Assembly: GCA_948902155.1 (NCBI GenBank)
Contig: CAQVQZ010000066.1
Coordinates: forward strand, 1 to 10,061
Length of the DNA stretch: 10,061 bases
Reading direction: 5' to 3'
Source: an uncultured Oscillibacter sp.
GTDB lineage: Bacteria; Bacillota_A; Clostridia; Oscillospirales; Oscillospiraceae
Positions within the stretch are counted from its first letter, which is position 1, and each line of letters opens with the position of its first letter. Below, one piece after another: positions 1 through 5,392 of the stretch. The translations under genes were made by a program, and so were the position numbers. Below the pieces are notes generated by a model that worked only from the letters and a program-made list of their open reading frames with translations, made no database searches and had not been told where the DNA came from.

Positions 1-105
1 GAAGCTCTGCGGCGTCTGCGTCAGCAGGGCCCATATCTCGGACAATTTGCCGTTCCAGTCCGTCAGGGCGCTTTCCAGAATGCTTACGATCCAGTTGTCG
101 CTAAT
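1..105 (-). CDS. Conjugative-element membrane protein (TrbL/VirB6-like), N-terminal 35 codons only
   Basis: Reading leftward from 105, the frame gives (I/M)SDNWIVSILESALTDWNG followed by KLSEIWALLTQTPQSF, and it is still open at the window edge. From memory this matches the conserved N-terminus of the large multi-pass membrane protein of Tn1549/CTn-type integrative conjugative elements in Firmicutes, a TrbL/VirB6-like mating-channel component; no search was run. Only the soluble N-terminus is visible, so the membrane segments would lie outside the window. No ATG stands at the expected start. The codon there is ATT (105-103), 7 nt after a near-perfect Shine-Dalgarno GGAGGTG (119-113). This is either a rare ATT start or a start lost by mutation. 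A gene for such a protein suggests that an integrated element, whole or decayed, extends leftward from the window. Confidence 0.72.
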   Translation of the reverse strand, partial: MSDNWIVSILESALTDWNGKLSEIWALLTQTPQSF

Positions 106-122
106 TGAAAATCACCTCCATG

Positions 123-155
123 GGGAATTGCGTCTCATCGTGGGACGCAATTCCC
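123..155 (-). other. Perfect 12-bp hairpin just upstream of the conjugation gene's ribosome binding site
   Basis: GGGAATTGCGTC (123-134) and GACGCAATTCCC (144-155) are exact reverse complements around a 9-nt loop. Read on the minus strand, the hairpin ends only a few bases before the GGAGGTG of the conjugation gene. It lies after the stop of the 37-codon ORF at 175. Neither side has a U-tract, so it is not a standard intrinsic terminator. It could be an intercistronic processing or stabilising hairpin, or a control on ribosome access. Confidence 0.7.
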
Positions 156-174
156 TTTGTCGTTCCAGGGCAGC

Positions 175-288
175 TCACACCACGCCGATGACGGACAGAA
201 TCTCCTTGGCAAAAGCGATCATGAGGCCGCCGAACAGGCAGAGGAAGCCCTGGGTCCGCTGGCTGGCGTCGTGGGACTGGAAGCTCAT
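175..288 (-). CDS. Small hydrophobic ORF, 37 aa, upstream of the conjugation gene
   Basis: The frame begins MSFQSHDASQRTQ and continues with a hydrophobic stretch (GFLCLFGGLMIAFAK, about residues 14-28), ending EILSVIGVV before TGA. This looks like one short transmembrane segment near the C-terminus. It has the same strand as the partial conjugation gene at 1-105 and precedes it by about 70 nt, the slot where Tn1549-type elements often carry a small membrane protein (Maff2). The sequence does not resemble Maff2 as I know it, so I do not assign that name. No good Shine-Dalgarno precedes the ATG at 288. The frame stays open further upstream, across the 5' part of the gene on the other strand, so this may instead be the C-terminal remnant of a larger membrane protein cut off by rearrangement. 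Confidence 0.35.
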   Translation of the reverse strand: MSFQSHDASQRTQGFLCLFGGLMIAFAKEILSVIGVV

Positions 289-347
289 GCCTGCCCGCCT
301 AAGCAGAAAAGCGCCTTCCAGTTGACAGAACAGCGGGAGGGGACGCT

Positions 348-842
348 GTGGAACCGGGGGTGCGGTTTCCCTGGCGCTGCCGGGTCCGGCAAGGAGACGA
401 CATTCACTGGGAGGAGGCCGCGCCTGCCAAGGTCCGGCTGGAGGCGGAACGGGCCTATGAGGTGCGGTTCGTCCTGAACGTCCGGGCCATGCACCCGTCG
501 GAGGAGGCGGGGACCATTCTGCTCCGGCAGAGCCCCGGCGGGGCTTTTACCGAGGCGCTGCCGCTACGGTTTTCCTGCCTGGGCGGGAGTGTGCAGACGT
601 TACAGTTTTCCGCCGTGCTCTATCCAAAGACGGGCTGCGGGTGTGAGCTGTCGCTGGTGCTGGACGGGAAAAGCCCGCTCTGCGTGGAGCGGGCGGTGAT
701 GGATGTTTGGGAAATTTGGAAGGAGAGGCGCGGGGCTTGCACGGATATGAAGCTCCGCGCAAAAGAAAAAGGCCCCTTTGGAAAGGGGCTCCCGCCGAAG
801 GCGGGTGGGGATTGTCCGCAGGGGCTCCTTTGGTTGCCGTGA
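348..842 (+). CDS. Hypothetical Cys-containing beta-rich protein, 164 aa
   Basis: The GTG start at 348 is supported by GGGAGG (335-340) 7 nt upstream and an in-frame TAA at 300-302. Residues 1-125 look like a real folded domain: alternating hydrophobic and polar residues suggest beta strands (YEVRFVLNVRA, QTLQFSAVLYP, ELSLVL), with cysteines at 11, 77, 97, 99 and 112. The pattern suggests a small beta-sandwich of the sort found in some clostridial surface or exosporium-type proteins, but I cannot assign a family. There is no signal peptide or membrane segment. From about residue 126 the composition changes to basic and Gly/Pro-rich, and the coding strand runs through a minus-strand terminator (761-789) and a second hairpin (CCCGCC, GAA, GGCGGG, 791-805). 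The last 35-40 codons may therefore be intergenic DNA read after loss of a stop or a frameshift. No promoter is visible, and the gene opposes the conjugation sequence to its left. Confidence 0.5.
   Translation: MEPGVRFPWRCRVRQGDDIHWEEAAPAKVRLEAERAYEVRFVLNVRAMHPSEEAGTILLRQSPGGAFTEALPLRFSCLGGSVQTLQFSAVLYPKTGCGCELSLVLDGKSPLCVERAVMDVWEIWKERRGACTDMKLRAKEKGPFGKGLPPKAGGDCPQGLLWLP
761..789 (-). terminator. Intrinsic terminator for minus-strand transcripts
   Basis: On the minus strand, GCCCCTTT, a CC loop and AAAGGGGC form a perfect 8-bp stem, followed by CTTTTTCTTTT. On the plus strand the hairpin is followed by CTCCCGCC, so it works in one direction only. The nearest minus-strand operon upstream is spoIID-queA, ending at 1276. 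If this is its terminator, the mRNA carries about 500 nt of repeat-derived 3' sequence. Confidence 0.75.
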
Positions 843-846
843 TGGC

Positions 847-953
847 GGTAGAAGGAAATCCCTGCGGGTTTTCTTCTATTGCCAGACGGGAGATAGAAGG
901 AAATCTCTGAGAGTTTTCTCCTATTGTGGTATAGGTGATAAAGGGAAATCCCT
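847..953 (+). repeat. Tandem 45-bp repeat (about 2.4 copies), each a hairpin
   Basis: The units start near 847, 892 and 937, an exact 45-bp period: GGTAGAAGGAAATC, GATAGAAGGAAATC and GATAAAGGGAAATC. The first two fold into hairpins of about 13 pairs with one bulged T (859 and 904). Copy 1 pairs CCC (860-862) with GGG (866-868). Copy 2 pairs CTC (905-907) with GAG (911-913), a compensated change. A G-U pair inside each stem fits RNA made from the plus strand. The third copy is degraded after its first half. No protein is likely here: the antisense and other frames only echo the repeat. Confidence 0.7.
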
Positions 954-995
954 ACGACAATCCTCCGTTACGGCTTCGCTGTGCCGCCGCCTTTC

Positions 996-1221
996 AAAGT
1001 GCGAATCAAGAGTGAGACGGGCTGTTTGCCTGCTTCGCGGCAAAGGCGCTTGGCCGCGACTTAAATGATACGTTACGAAGGATTATTTAAGTCGCGGCAG
1101 GGGAGTTTCGCGCCTGCGGGCGCGACCAATGGGCGCTGCCCCTTGGAACCCCGCAGCCTTTGAAAAGGCTGGCGAAACTTTTTTCTGCGCTCCGCGCTCT
1201 CCTTTTTTTACCTTGATTCGC
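996..1221 (-). repeat. Mosaic intergenic repeat, left copy (3' of queA)
   Basis: Positions 1092-1204, read on the minus strand, match 6319-6430 on the plus strand almost base for base: GGAGAGCGCGGAGCGCAG, an A-run, GTTTCGCCAGCC, an AGCCTTT/AAAGGCT hairpin, a CCAAGGGGC palindrome, then GCGCCCGCAGGCGCGAAACT. A second shared block is 996-1037 against 6541-6582, about 42 bp with about 2 differences. The DNA between the two blocks differs between copies. This copy is bounded by a 10-bp inverted repeat, GCGAATCAAG (1001-1010) and CTTGATTCGC (1212-1221). No coding frame is supported between 843 and 1275. It begins about 70 nt 3' of the queA stop. It resembles the high-copy intergenic repeats of Oscillospiraceae, but the copy number cannot be seen here. 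Confidence 0.8.
1053..1098. repeat. Perfect 14-bp stem-loop inside the left repeat
   Basis: GCCGCGACTTAAAT (1053-1066) and ATTTAAGTCGCGGC (1085-1098) are exact reverse complements around an 18-nt loop. It occupies the middle of the left mosaic repeat. The right copy carries unrelated sequence at the matching place, though GCCGCGACT is kept on one side. Confidence 0.7.
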
Positions 1222-1275
1222 TTGTGGCATTGGTGGGATTGACGGGCCTTTTCACGCCTGGATAGTTTGGAGAAA

Positions 1276-2331
1276 TCAGGTTTCCGAGGAAGCTTCGTCT
1301 ATCCCGCCTGCTATGAACATCGCATCGCCGAAGGAGAAGAAGCGGTAGCGCTCCGCCACCGCCTCCCGGTAGGCCGCCAGGGTGGGCTCCCGGCCCGCGA
1401 AGGCCGAAACCAGCATGATCAGCGTGCTCTCCGGCAGGTGGAAATTTGTAATCAGCCCGTCCATCACCTTGAAGCGGCAGCCGGGGTAGAGGTAGATATC
1501 CGTCCAGCCGGACCGGGGCTCGATGTGCCCGTCCGCCTCCGCCCAGGACTCCAGGGTCCGGCAGGAGGTGGTCCCCACGCAGATGCAGCGGCCCCCCGCC
1601 GCCTTGGTGCGGTTGATGAGCTCCGCCGTCTCCGGGGGAATCGTGCAGAACTCGCTGTGCATGGCGTGGTCCTCGATGGACTCCTCCTTTACCGGGCGGA
1701 AGGTGCCCAGGCCCACGTGGAGGGTCACATAGCCCAGGCCCACCCCCTTGGCGGCGATGGTCTCCAAAAGCTCCGGGGTGAAGTGGAGGCCCGCCGTGGG
1801 GGCGGCGGCGCTGCCCAGGACCTTGGAGTAAACGGTCTGATACCGCTCCCGGTCCTGGAGCTCCTCCTTGATGTAGGGGGGCAGGGGCATCTTGCCCAGG
1901 CGGTCCAGGACCTCCAGGAAAATGCCCTCGTAATGGAAGCGGACCAGGCGGTTTCCGCCCGGCTGTTCTTCCGCGATTTCGGCGGTGAGCTCGCCGTTTC
2001 CAAAGCTGATCTGGCTCCCGGTCCGCAGCTTGCGGCCGGGGCGTACCAGACACTCCCAGACGTTGTCCCCCTGATCCGTCAGCAGCAGCACCTCGCAGGC
2101 CCCGCCGCCGGGGAGCCTCCGGCCCAGAAGGCGGGCGGGCAGGACCCGGGAGTCGTTCATAATGAGGCAGTCGCCGGGGCGCAGCAGCTGGGGCAGCTCG
2201 TAAAAGCGCCGGTGGCCCGTCCGGCCCGTCTCCCGGTCCAGGGTCATCAGGCGGGAGCCGTCCCGCTTCTCGATGGGGGTCTGGGCGATCAGCTCCGGGG
2301 GCAGGTCGTAGTAAAAATCACTTGTTTTCAT
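1276..2331 (-). CDS. queA: S-adenosylmethionine:tRNA ribosyltransferase-isomerase
   Basis: QueA transfers and isomerises the ribosyl part of S-adenosylmethionine onto 7-aminomethyl-7-deazaguanine at the wobble base of tRNAs with GUN anticodons, giving epoxyqueuosine; it is cytoplasmic. The 351-aa product has the family's length and signatures: N-terminal [19 protein letters not shown] (6-24), [16 protein letters not shown] (55-70), ERYQTVYSK and the [11 protein letters not shown] block (162-185), [13 protein letters not shown] (202-214), [11 protein letters not shown] (252-262) and [19 protein letters not shown] (295-313). The ATG at 2331 lies 9 nt after the stop of the spoIID-like gene. Its ribosome binding site (GAGGA) overlaps that stop, so the two genes are probably translationally coupled. 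Neighbouring spoIID-like, queA and tgt genes are common in Clostridia; tgt is not here, because the operon ends at the repeat. Nothing is missing or truncated. Confidence 0.97.
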   Translation of the reverse strand: MKTSDFYYDLPPELIAQTPIEKRDGSRLMTLDRETGRTGHRRFYELPQLLRPGDCLIMNDSRVLPARLLGRRLPGGGACEVLLLTDQGDNVWECLVRPGRKLRTGSQISFGNGELTAEIAEEQPGGNRLVRFHYEGIFLEVLDRLGKMPLPPYIKEELQDRERYQTVYSKVLGSAAAPTAGLHFTPELLETIAAKGVGLGYVTLHVGLGTFRPVKEESIEDHAMHSEFCTIPPETAELINRTKAAGGRCICVGTTSCRTLESWAEADGHIEPRSGWTDIYLYPGCRFKVMDGLITNFHLPESTLIMLVSAFAGREPTLAAYREAVAERYRFFSFGDAMFIAGGIDEASSET

Positions 2332-2340
2332 AGTCCGTCC

Positions 2341-3987
2341 TCAACCGATGGTAATGTCTGTATAGTAGAATTCCAGGATGTCCCGGTAAGTGTAGCCCAG
2401 CTCCGCCATGGCCTTGGCCCCGAACTGGCTGAGCCCCACGTTGTGGCCGTTTCCCGTGCCGGTGATGACAAAATTGCCGTTTCGGCCGCTGCTGGTGGGC
2501 TGGGCGGCGCCGGAAACGGTGACCGTGCCGGAGGAGGTGATGGCGGCTGCGCTGTTCCCCCGGAGGGTAGAGACTTCCCCGCTGCCGGAGATCACCGCCG
2601 CGCCGTCCAGAGAGGCCAGCTGGCCGGTTCCGTTGACGGAGACGCCTCCGGCCCGGCTTCCGTTGATGTCGAAGCGCATGCTGCTGACCGACTTCTTGTA
2701 GGTGCTGCTGTAGAAGATCATCCGGCAGTCGTCGCCGGTGAAGGTCTTGGTGCCGTTGGTCCCCACGAAGGTCACTTCCTTCACGTTGCCCACCGGCGTG
2801 TAGGCGGAGACGTAGGCGTCCCGCACCGTGCCGACGCCGTGGCCCTTCTGGTCCAGAATCCAGGACAGCTCTTCCGCCGTGTAGGTGACGGTGTATTGAT
2901 TGTTGGGGACCGTGGTCTGGGACTCGTAGGGGTCCAGCTTCCCCTTCAGATAGCCGGTATCCGTGCCCCAGACGTTGGCTCCGTCCTCGGTGGCCCCGCC
3001 GTTGGAGGAGTGATAGACCGCGTCCTGGACCAGCGCGCCGTTGTAATACAGGCACTCCCCGGCGGTGTCCTCCACCGCCCGGTCGCTGGCCTCCGAGGGA
3101 CCGGCCCCGCCGCTGCCGTGGCCGTTGTACACCTGGCAGTCCACGCCGTTGCAGACGTCAAAGCCGTTGGCGCTGAGGTGCTTGCTGTGGCCCTGGACGA
3201 AGGTCCGGGCGCAGACCGCCTGGGCCTCCAGCGCCGCCAGGGGCCAGTCGCCTCCCATCTCGTAGGGGATGACGCCCTTGACATAGTCCTCCAGGTCCAC
3301 CATGTTCACCACGTTCAGGTTCCCGCCGGTGACCCGGGGGTACTCGAAGCCGCCGCCGTATTTGTAGCCCTTGAACCAGGTGGAGGTCTCCCGGCCCGAG
3401 GGCCGGACGCCCAGGGCCAGGACGCCGCTGCAGTCAAACTCGAAGAGGATGTCCGCCGTCTTCGTCCGGGTGACGGTGACGCCGGTGGACGAGGACCGGA
3501 CCGCCCGGCCGCCATAGCGCCCGGCGGCGGCCTCCGCCTCCCCCTGGGAGTCGAAGCCGCCCACCCGGACCGCATAGGACCAGTCCACCCAGGCGGGCCA
3601 GCCCCCCTCGGACCGGGCCCGGTCCAGGGCCTCCTCGTAGGTGGCAAAGCCGTCGATTTGGACGTGCCACTCCCCCAGGCTCCGGTAGCCGCCGGAGGGC
3701 ACGGAGGCGGAATAGCCTCCCCCGCCGTCCAGGTAGATGGGGCCGGAGGCGGTCATGGAGATCGTGGTCTCCTCCGTCCAGCCCAGGGAGGTGAAGGTGC
3801 GGTCCTCCTCGTAATAGCCGAACTCATAGCCCGCCCCCTGGGCGTTCTCCAGGTTGGCGGAGAAGAGGGCCGAGGAGCCGTAGCGCAGGCCCACCTTGAC
3901 CGTCCCGTTTACCACGGCGGAGGCCGGGACGGCGCTGAGGGCGAAAAATGTCACAACGAAAAACAGGGTCAACAGCTTTTTTTTCAT
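2341..3987 (-). CDS. SpoIID/LytB-domain lytic transglycosylase-like protein with signal peptide, 548 aa
   Basis: SpoIID-family enzymes cleave peptidoglycan glycan strands; SpoIID itself acts in forespore engulfment. The start at 3987 is chosen because GGGAGG sits 5 nt upstream and a classic signal peptide follows (MKKKLLTLFFVVTFFALSAVPASA, cleavage near 24-25). Residues about 105-160 resemble a divergent SPOR-like, glycan-binding region (WHVQIDGFATYEEAL and SYAVRVGGFDSQGEA, possibly a duplication). The SpoIID domain spans about 225-440: VDLEDYVKGVIPYEM with likely catalytic Glu243, LEAQAVCARTF, a Cys279-x4-Cys284 pair like the metal-site cysteines of clostridial SpoIID, and AVYHSSNGG. The conserved tail GHNVGLSQFGAKAMA is at 514-527. 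Between core and tail lies a Gly/Ser/Thr-rich insert (about 440-505). It is first gene of the operon with queA. It may be sporulation SpoIID or a vegetative paralogue; the queA linkage favours the clostridial queA-linked type, so I leave the symbol blank. Confidence 0.9.
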   Translation of the reverse strand: MKKKLLTLFFVVTFFALSAVPASAVVNGTVKVGLRYGSSALFSANLENAQGAGYEFGYYEEDRTFTSLGWTEETTISMTASGPIYLDGGGGYSASVPSGGYRSLGEWHVQIDGFATYEEALDRARSEGGWPAWVDWSYAVRVGGFDSQGEAEAAAGRYGGRAVRSSSTGVTVTRTKTADILFEFDCSGVLALGVRPSGRETSTWFKGYKYGGGFEYPRVTGGNLNVVNMVDLEDYVKGVIPYEMGGDWPLAALEAQAVCARTFVQGHSKHLSANGFDVCNGVDCQVYNGHGSGGAGPSEASDRAVEDTAGECLYYNGALVQDAVYHSSNGGATEDGANVWGTDTGYLKGKLDPYESQTTVPNNQYTVTYTAEELSWILDQKGHGVGTVRDAYVSAYTPVGNVKEVTFVGTNGTKTFTGDDCRMIFYSSTYKKSVSSMRFDINGSRAGGVSVNGTGQLASLDGAAVISGSGEVSTLRGNSAAAITSSGTVTVSGAAQPTSSGRNGNFVITGTGNGHNVGLSQFGAKAMAELGYTYRDILEFYYTDITIG

Positions 3988-4093
3988 GGAACCTCCCAAC
4001 GCGGCCTGTCTTGACGTTCTCCGGAAAACATGATACCATTTCATAAGCAGACATTTGTCCGCGCATCAAGCACAATTGTTGCCGGATGCGAAT

Positions 4094-4122
4094 ATTATAA
4101 TACAAAAGCCCGTTGGATTCAA
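4094..4122 (-). promoter_or_regulatory. Sigma-A-type promoter for spoIID-queA
   Basis: On the minus strand, TTGAAT (4122-4117), 17 bp and TATAAT (4099-4094) make a good vegetative promoter, giving a leader of about 100 nt before the start at 3987. The -10 lies inside the 10-bp palindrome TATTATAATA (4093-4102), so a perfect TATAAT also faces asd on the plus strand (4096-4101). The plus-strand -35 at the right spacing (CAATTG, 4073-4078) is poor. Confidence 0.65.
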
Positions 4123-4125
4123 CCA

Positions 4126-4144
4126 GGAAATCGTTTCGATTTCC
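4126..4144 (+). promoter_or_regulatory. Hairpin in the asd leader
   Basis: GGAAATCG (4126-4133) and CGATTTCC (4137-4144) form a perfect 8-bp stem with a TTT loop. Flanking CC and GG could extend it by two pairs past a bulged A. It ends about 15 nt before the asd ribosome binding site (GGGAGGAG, 4158-4165). It may be a leader structure or a dyad operator. It is far too small to be a lysine riboswitch, and I see no such riboswitch before asd or dapA. Confidence 0.45.
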
Positions 4145-4171
4145 GGAACAACGCGGCGGGAGGAGCATAGT

Positions 4172-5254
4172 ATGAAACAGTACAAGGTCGGCGTCATCGG
4201 CTGCACCGGCATGGTGGGCCAGCGCTTTGTCACCCTTTTGGAAGAGCATCCCTGGTTTCAGCTGACGGCGGTGGCCGCCAGCGCCCGCAGCGCGGGGAAG
4301 ACCTATGAAGAGGCGGCGGGGCCCCGGTGGGCCATGACCTCCCCCATGCCGGAGGAGGCCAAGGGCCTGGTGGTCCTGGACGCGGAGGCGGACGCGGAGA
4401 AGCTGGCGTCCACGGTGGACTTCTGCTTCTGCGCGGTGGATATGAAGAAAGAGGAGATCCGGGCGCTGGAGGAGAAGTATGCCAGGCTGGAGTGCCCCAT
4501 CGTCTCCAACAACTCCGCCCACCGCTGGACGGACGACGTGCCCATGGTGGTGCCGGAGATCAACGCGGACCACATCCGGGTCATCGAGGCCCAGCGGAAG
4601 CGGCTGGGGACCAAGCGGGGATTCATCGCGGTGAAGTCCAACTGCTCCCTCCAGAGCTATGTGCCCGCGCTGCATCCGCTGATGAAGTACGGCATCGACC
4701 GGGCTCTGGTCTGTACGTATCAGGCCATTTCCGGGGCGGGGAAGACCTTCGCGCGCTGGCCGGAGATGGTGGACAACTGCATCCCCTACATCGGCGGCGA
4801 GGAGGAGAAGTCCGAGCAGGAGCCCCTGAAGCTCTGGGGGACCCTCCGGGACGGGAAGATCGTCAAGGCCCAGGGGCCCGCCATTACGGCTCAGTGCTTC
4901 CGGGTGGCCTGCCAGGACGGGCACATGGCGGCGGTGTTTGTGAAGTTCCAGGAGGGAAAGAAGCCCGCCATGGAGCAGATCAAGGCGGACTGGGCCGCTT
5001 TCCGGGGGCCCGCCCAGGAGTTGGTGCTTCCCTCCGCGCCCAAGCAGTTCCTGCACTATTTTGAGGAGCCGGACCGGCCCCAGACCCGGCTGGACCGGAT
5101 GCTGGAGAACGGGATGGCGGTGTCTCTGGGACGGCTGCGGGAGGATACGCAGTATGATTACAAGTTTGTGGGCCTGAGCCACAACACGCTGCGGGGCGCG
5201 GCCGGCGGAGCCGTTTTGCTGGCGGAGCTGCTTTGCGCGGAAAAGTACATTTGA
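4172..5254 (+). CDS. asd: Aspartate-semialdehyde dehydrogenase, archaeal/fungal-like subgroup
   Basis: Asd reduces aspartyl-4-phosphate to aspartate-4-semialdehyde with NADPH in the cytoplasm, feeding diaminopimelate/lysine, threonine and methionine synthesis. The start at 4172 has GGGAGGAG upstream and gives 360 aa. Visible features are the N-terminal nucleotide-binding motif VGVIGCTGMVGQRF (6-19), SNNSAHRW (112-119), VPEIN, the catalytic cysteine in SNCSLQSYVPALHPL (Cys158), QAISGAGKTF (184-193), and the substrate/acid-base residues Arg244 and His251 in FRVACQDGH. The SNCS motif and overall pattern are those of the archaeal/fungal-type enzymes rather than the E. coli type. dapA follows 138 nt downstream on the same strand, matching a lysine/cell-wall role. 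No aspartokinase or dapB is in the window. A hairpin with a weak U-tract follows the stop, so the link to dapA may be partly attenuated. Confidence 0.95.
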   Translation: MKQYKVGVIGCTGMVGQRFVTLLEEHPWFQLTAVAASARSAGKTYEEAAGPRWAMTSPMPEEAKGLVVLDAEADAEKLASTVDFCFCAVDMKKEEIRALEEKYARLECPIVSNNSAHRWTDDVPMVVPEINADHIRVIEAQRKRLGTKRGFIAVKSNCSLQSYVPALHPLMKYGIDRALVCTYQAISGAGKTFARWPEMVDNCIPYIGGEEEKSEQEPLKLWGTLRDGKIVKAQGPAITAQCFRVACQDGHMAAVFVKFQEGKKPAMEQIKADWAAFRGPAQELVLPSAPKQFLHYFEEPDRPQTRLDRMLENGMAVSLGRLREDTQYDYKFVGLSHNTLRGAAGGAVLLAELLCAEKYI

Positions 5255-5263
5255 TTCACGAAA

Positions 5264-5302
5264 GAGGGGCTTGCCGTTCGACTGCGGCAAGCTCTTCTGT
5301 TT
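5264..5302 (+). terminator. Possible intrinsic terminator after asd
   Basis: GAGGGGCTTGCCG (5264-5276) pairs with CGGCAAGCTCTTC (5285-5297) through 13 positions including two G-U pairs, with an 8-nt loop. It starts 10 nt after the asd stop. The following TGTTTGG is a poor U-tract, so termination is probably partial and some transcripts may continue into dapA. Confidence 0.5.
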
Positions 5303-5307
5303 GGCTT

Positions 5308-5355
5308 CCAGGGGCGCCGCCCCTGGACCCCGGCAGGGGGAACCGTTCCCCCTGC
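5308..5355. repeat. Double-palindrome intergenic repeat between asd and dapA
   Basis: Two perfect stem-loops lie back to back: CCAGGGGC, GCC, GCCCCTGG (5308-5326) and GCAGGGGGAA, CCG, TTCCCCCTGC (5333-5355). The first palindrome with its flanking ACCCCG resembles the CCAAGGGGC / GGAACCCCGCA core of the two large mosaic repeats, suggesting a shared family. It is read in the opposite sense relative to the gene before it (asd). Confidence 0.65.
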
Positions 5356-5392
5356 ACCCCGCGATTCTACTTTTTTCTGGGAGATGGTGCTT

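Noticed and set aside
322..327. TTGACA as a -35 for the gene at 348
   Set aside because: The -10 would fall on the start codon, and no TATAAT-like sequence is there.
847..953. CRISPR-like array
   Set aside because: The 45-bp units are contiguous tandem copies without unique spacers and no cas gene is near.
1267..4014. A very long open frame on the plus strand across queA and the spoIID-like gene
   Set aside because: It is antisense to two genes with clear family motifs, is low-complexity Gly/Ala/Val/Pro-rich and has no ribosome binding site. High-GC codon bias explains it.
4045..4171. Lysine riboswitch before asd
   Set aside because: The leader is too short and lacks the large five-helix structure; only one small hairpin is seen. 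The same applies to the asd-dapA gap.
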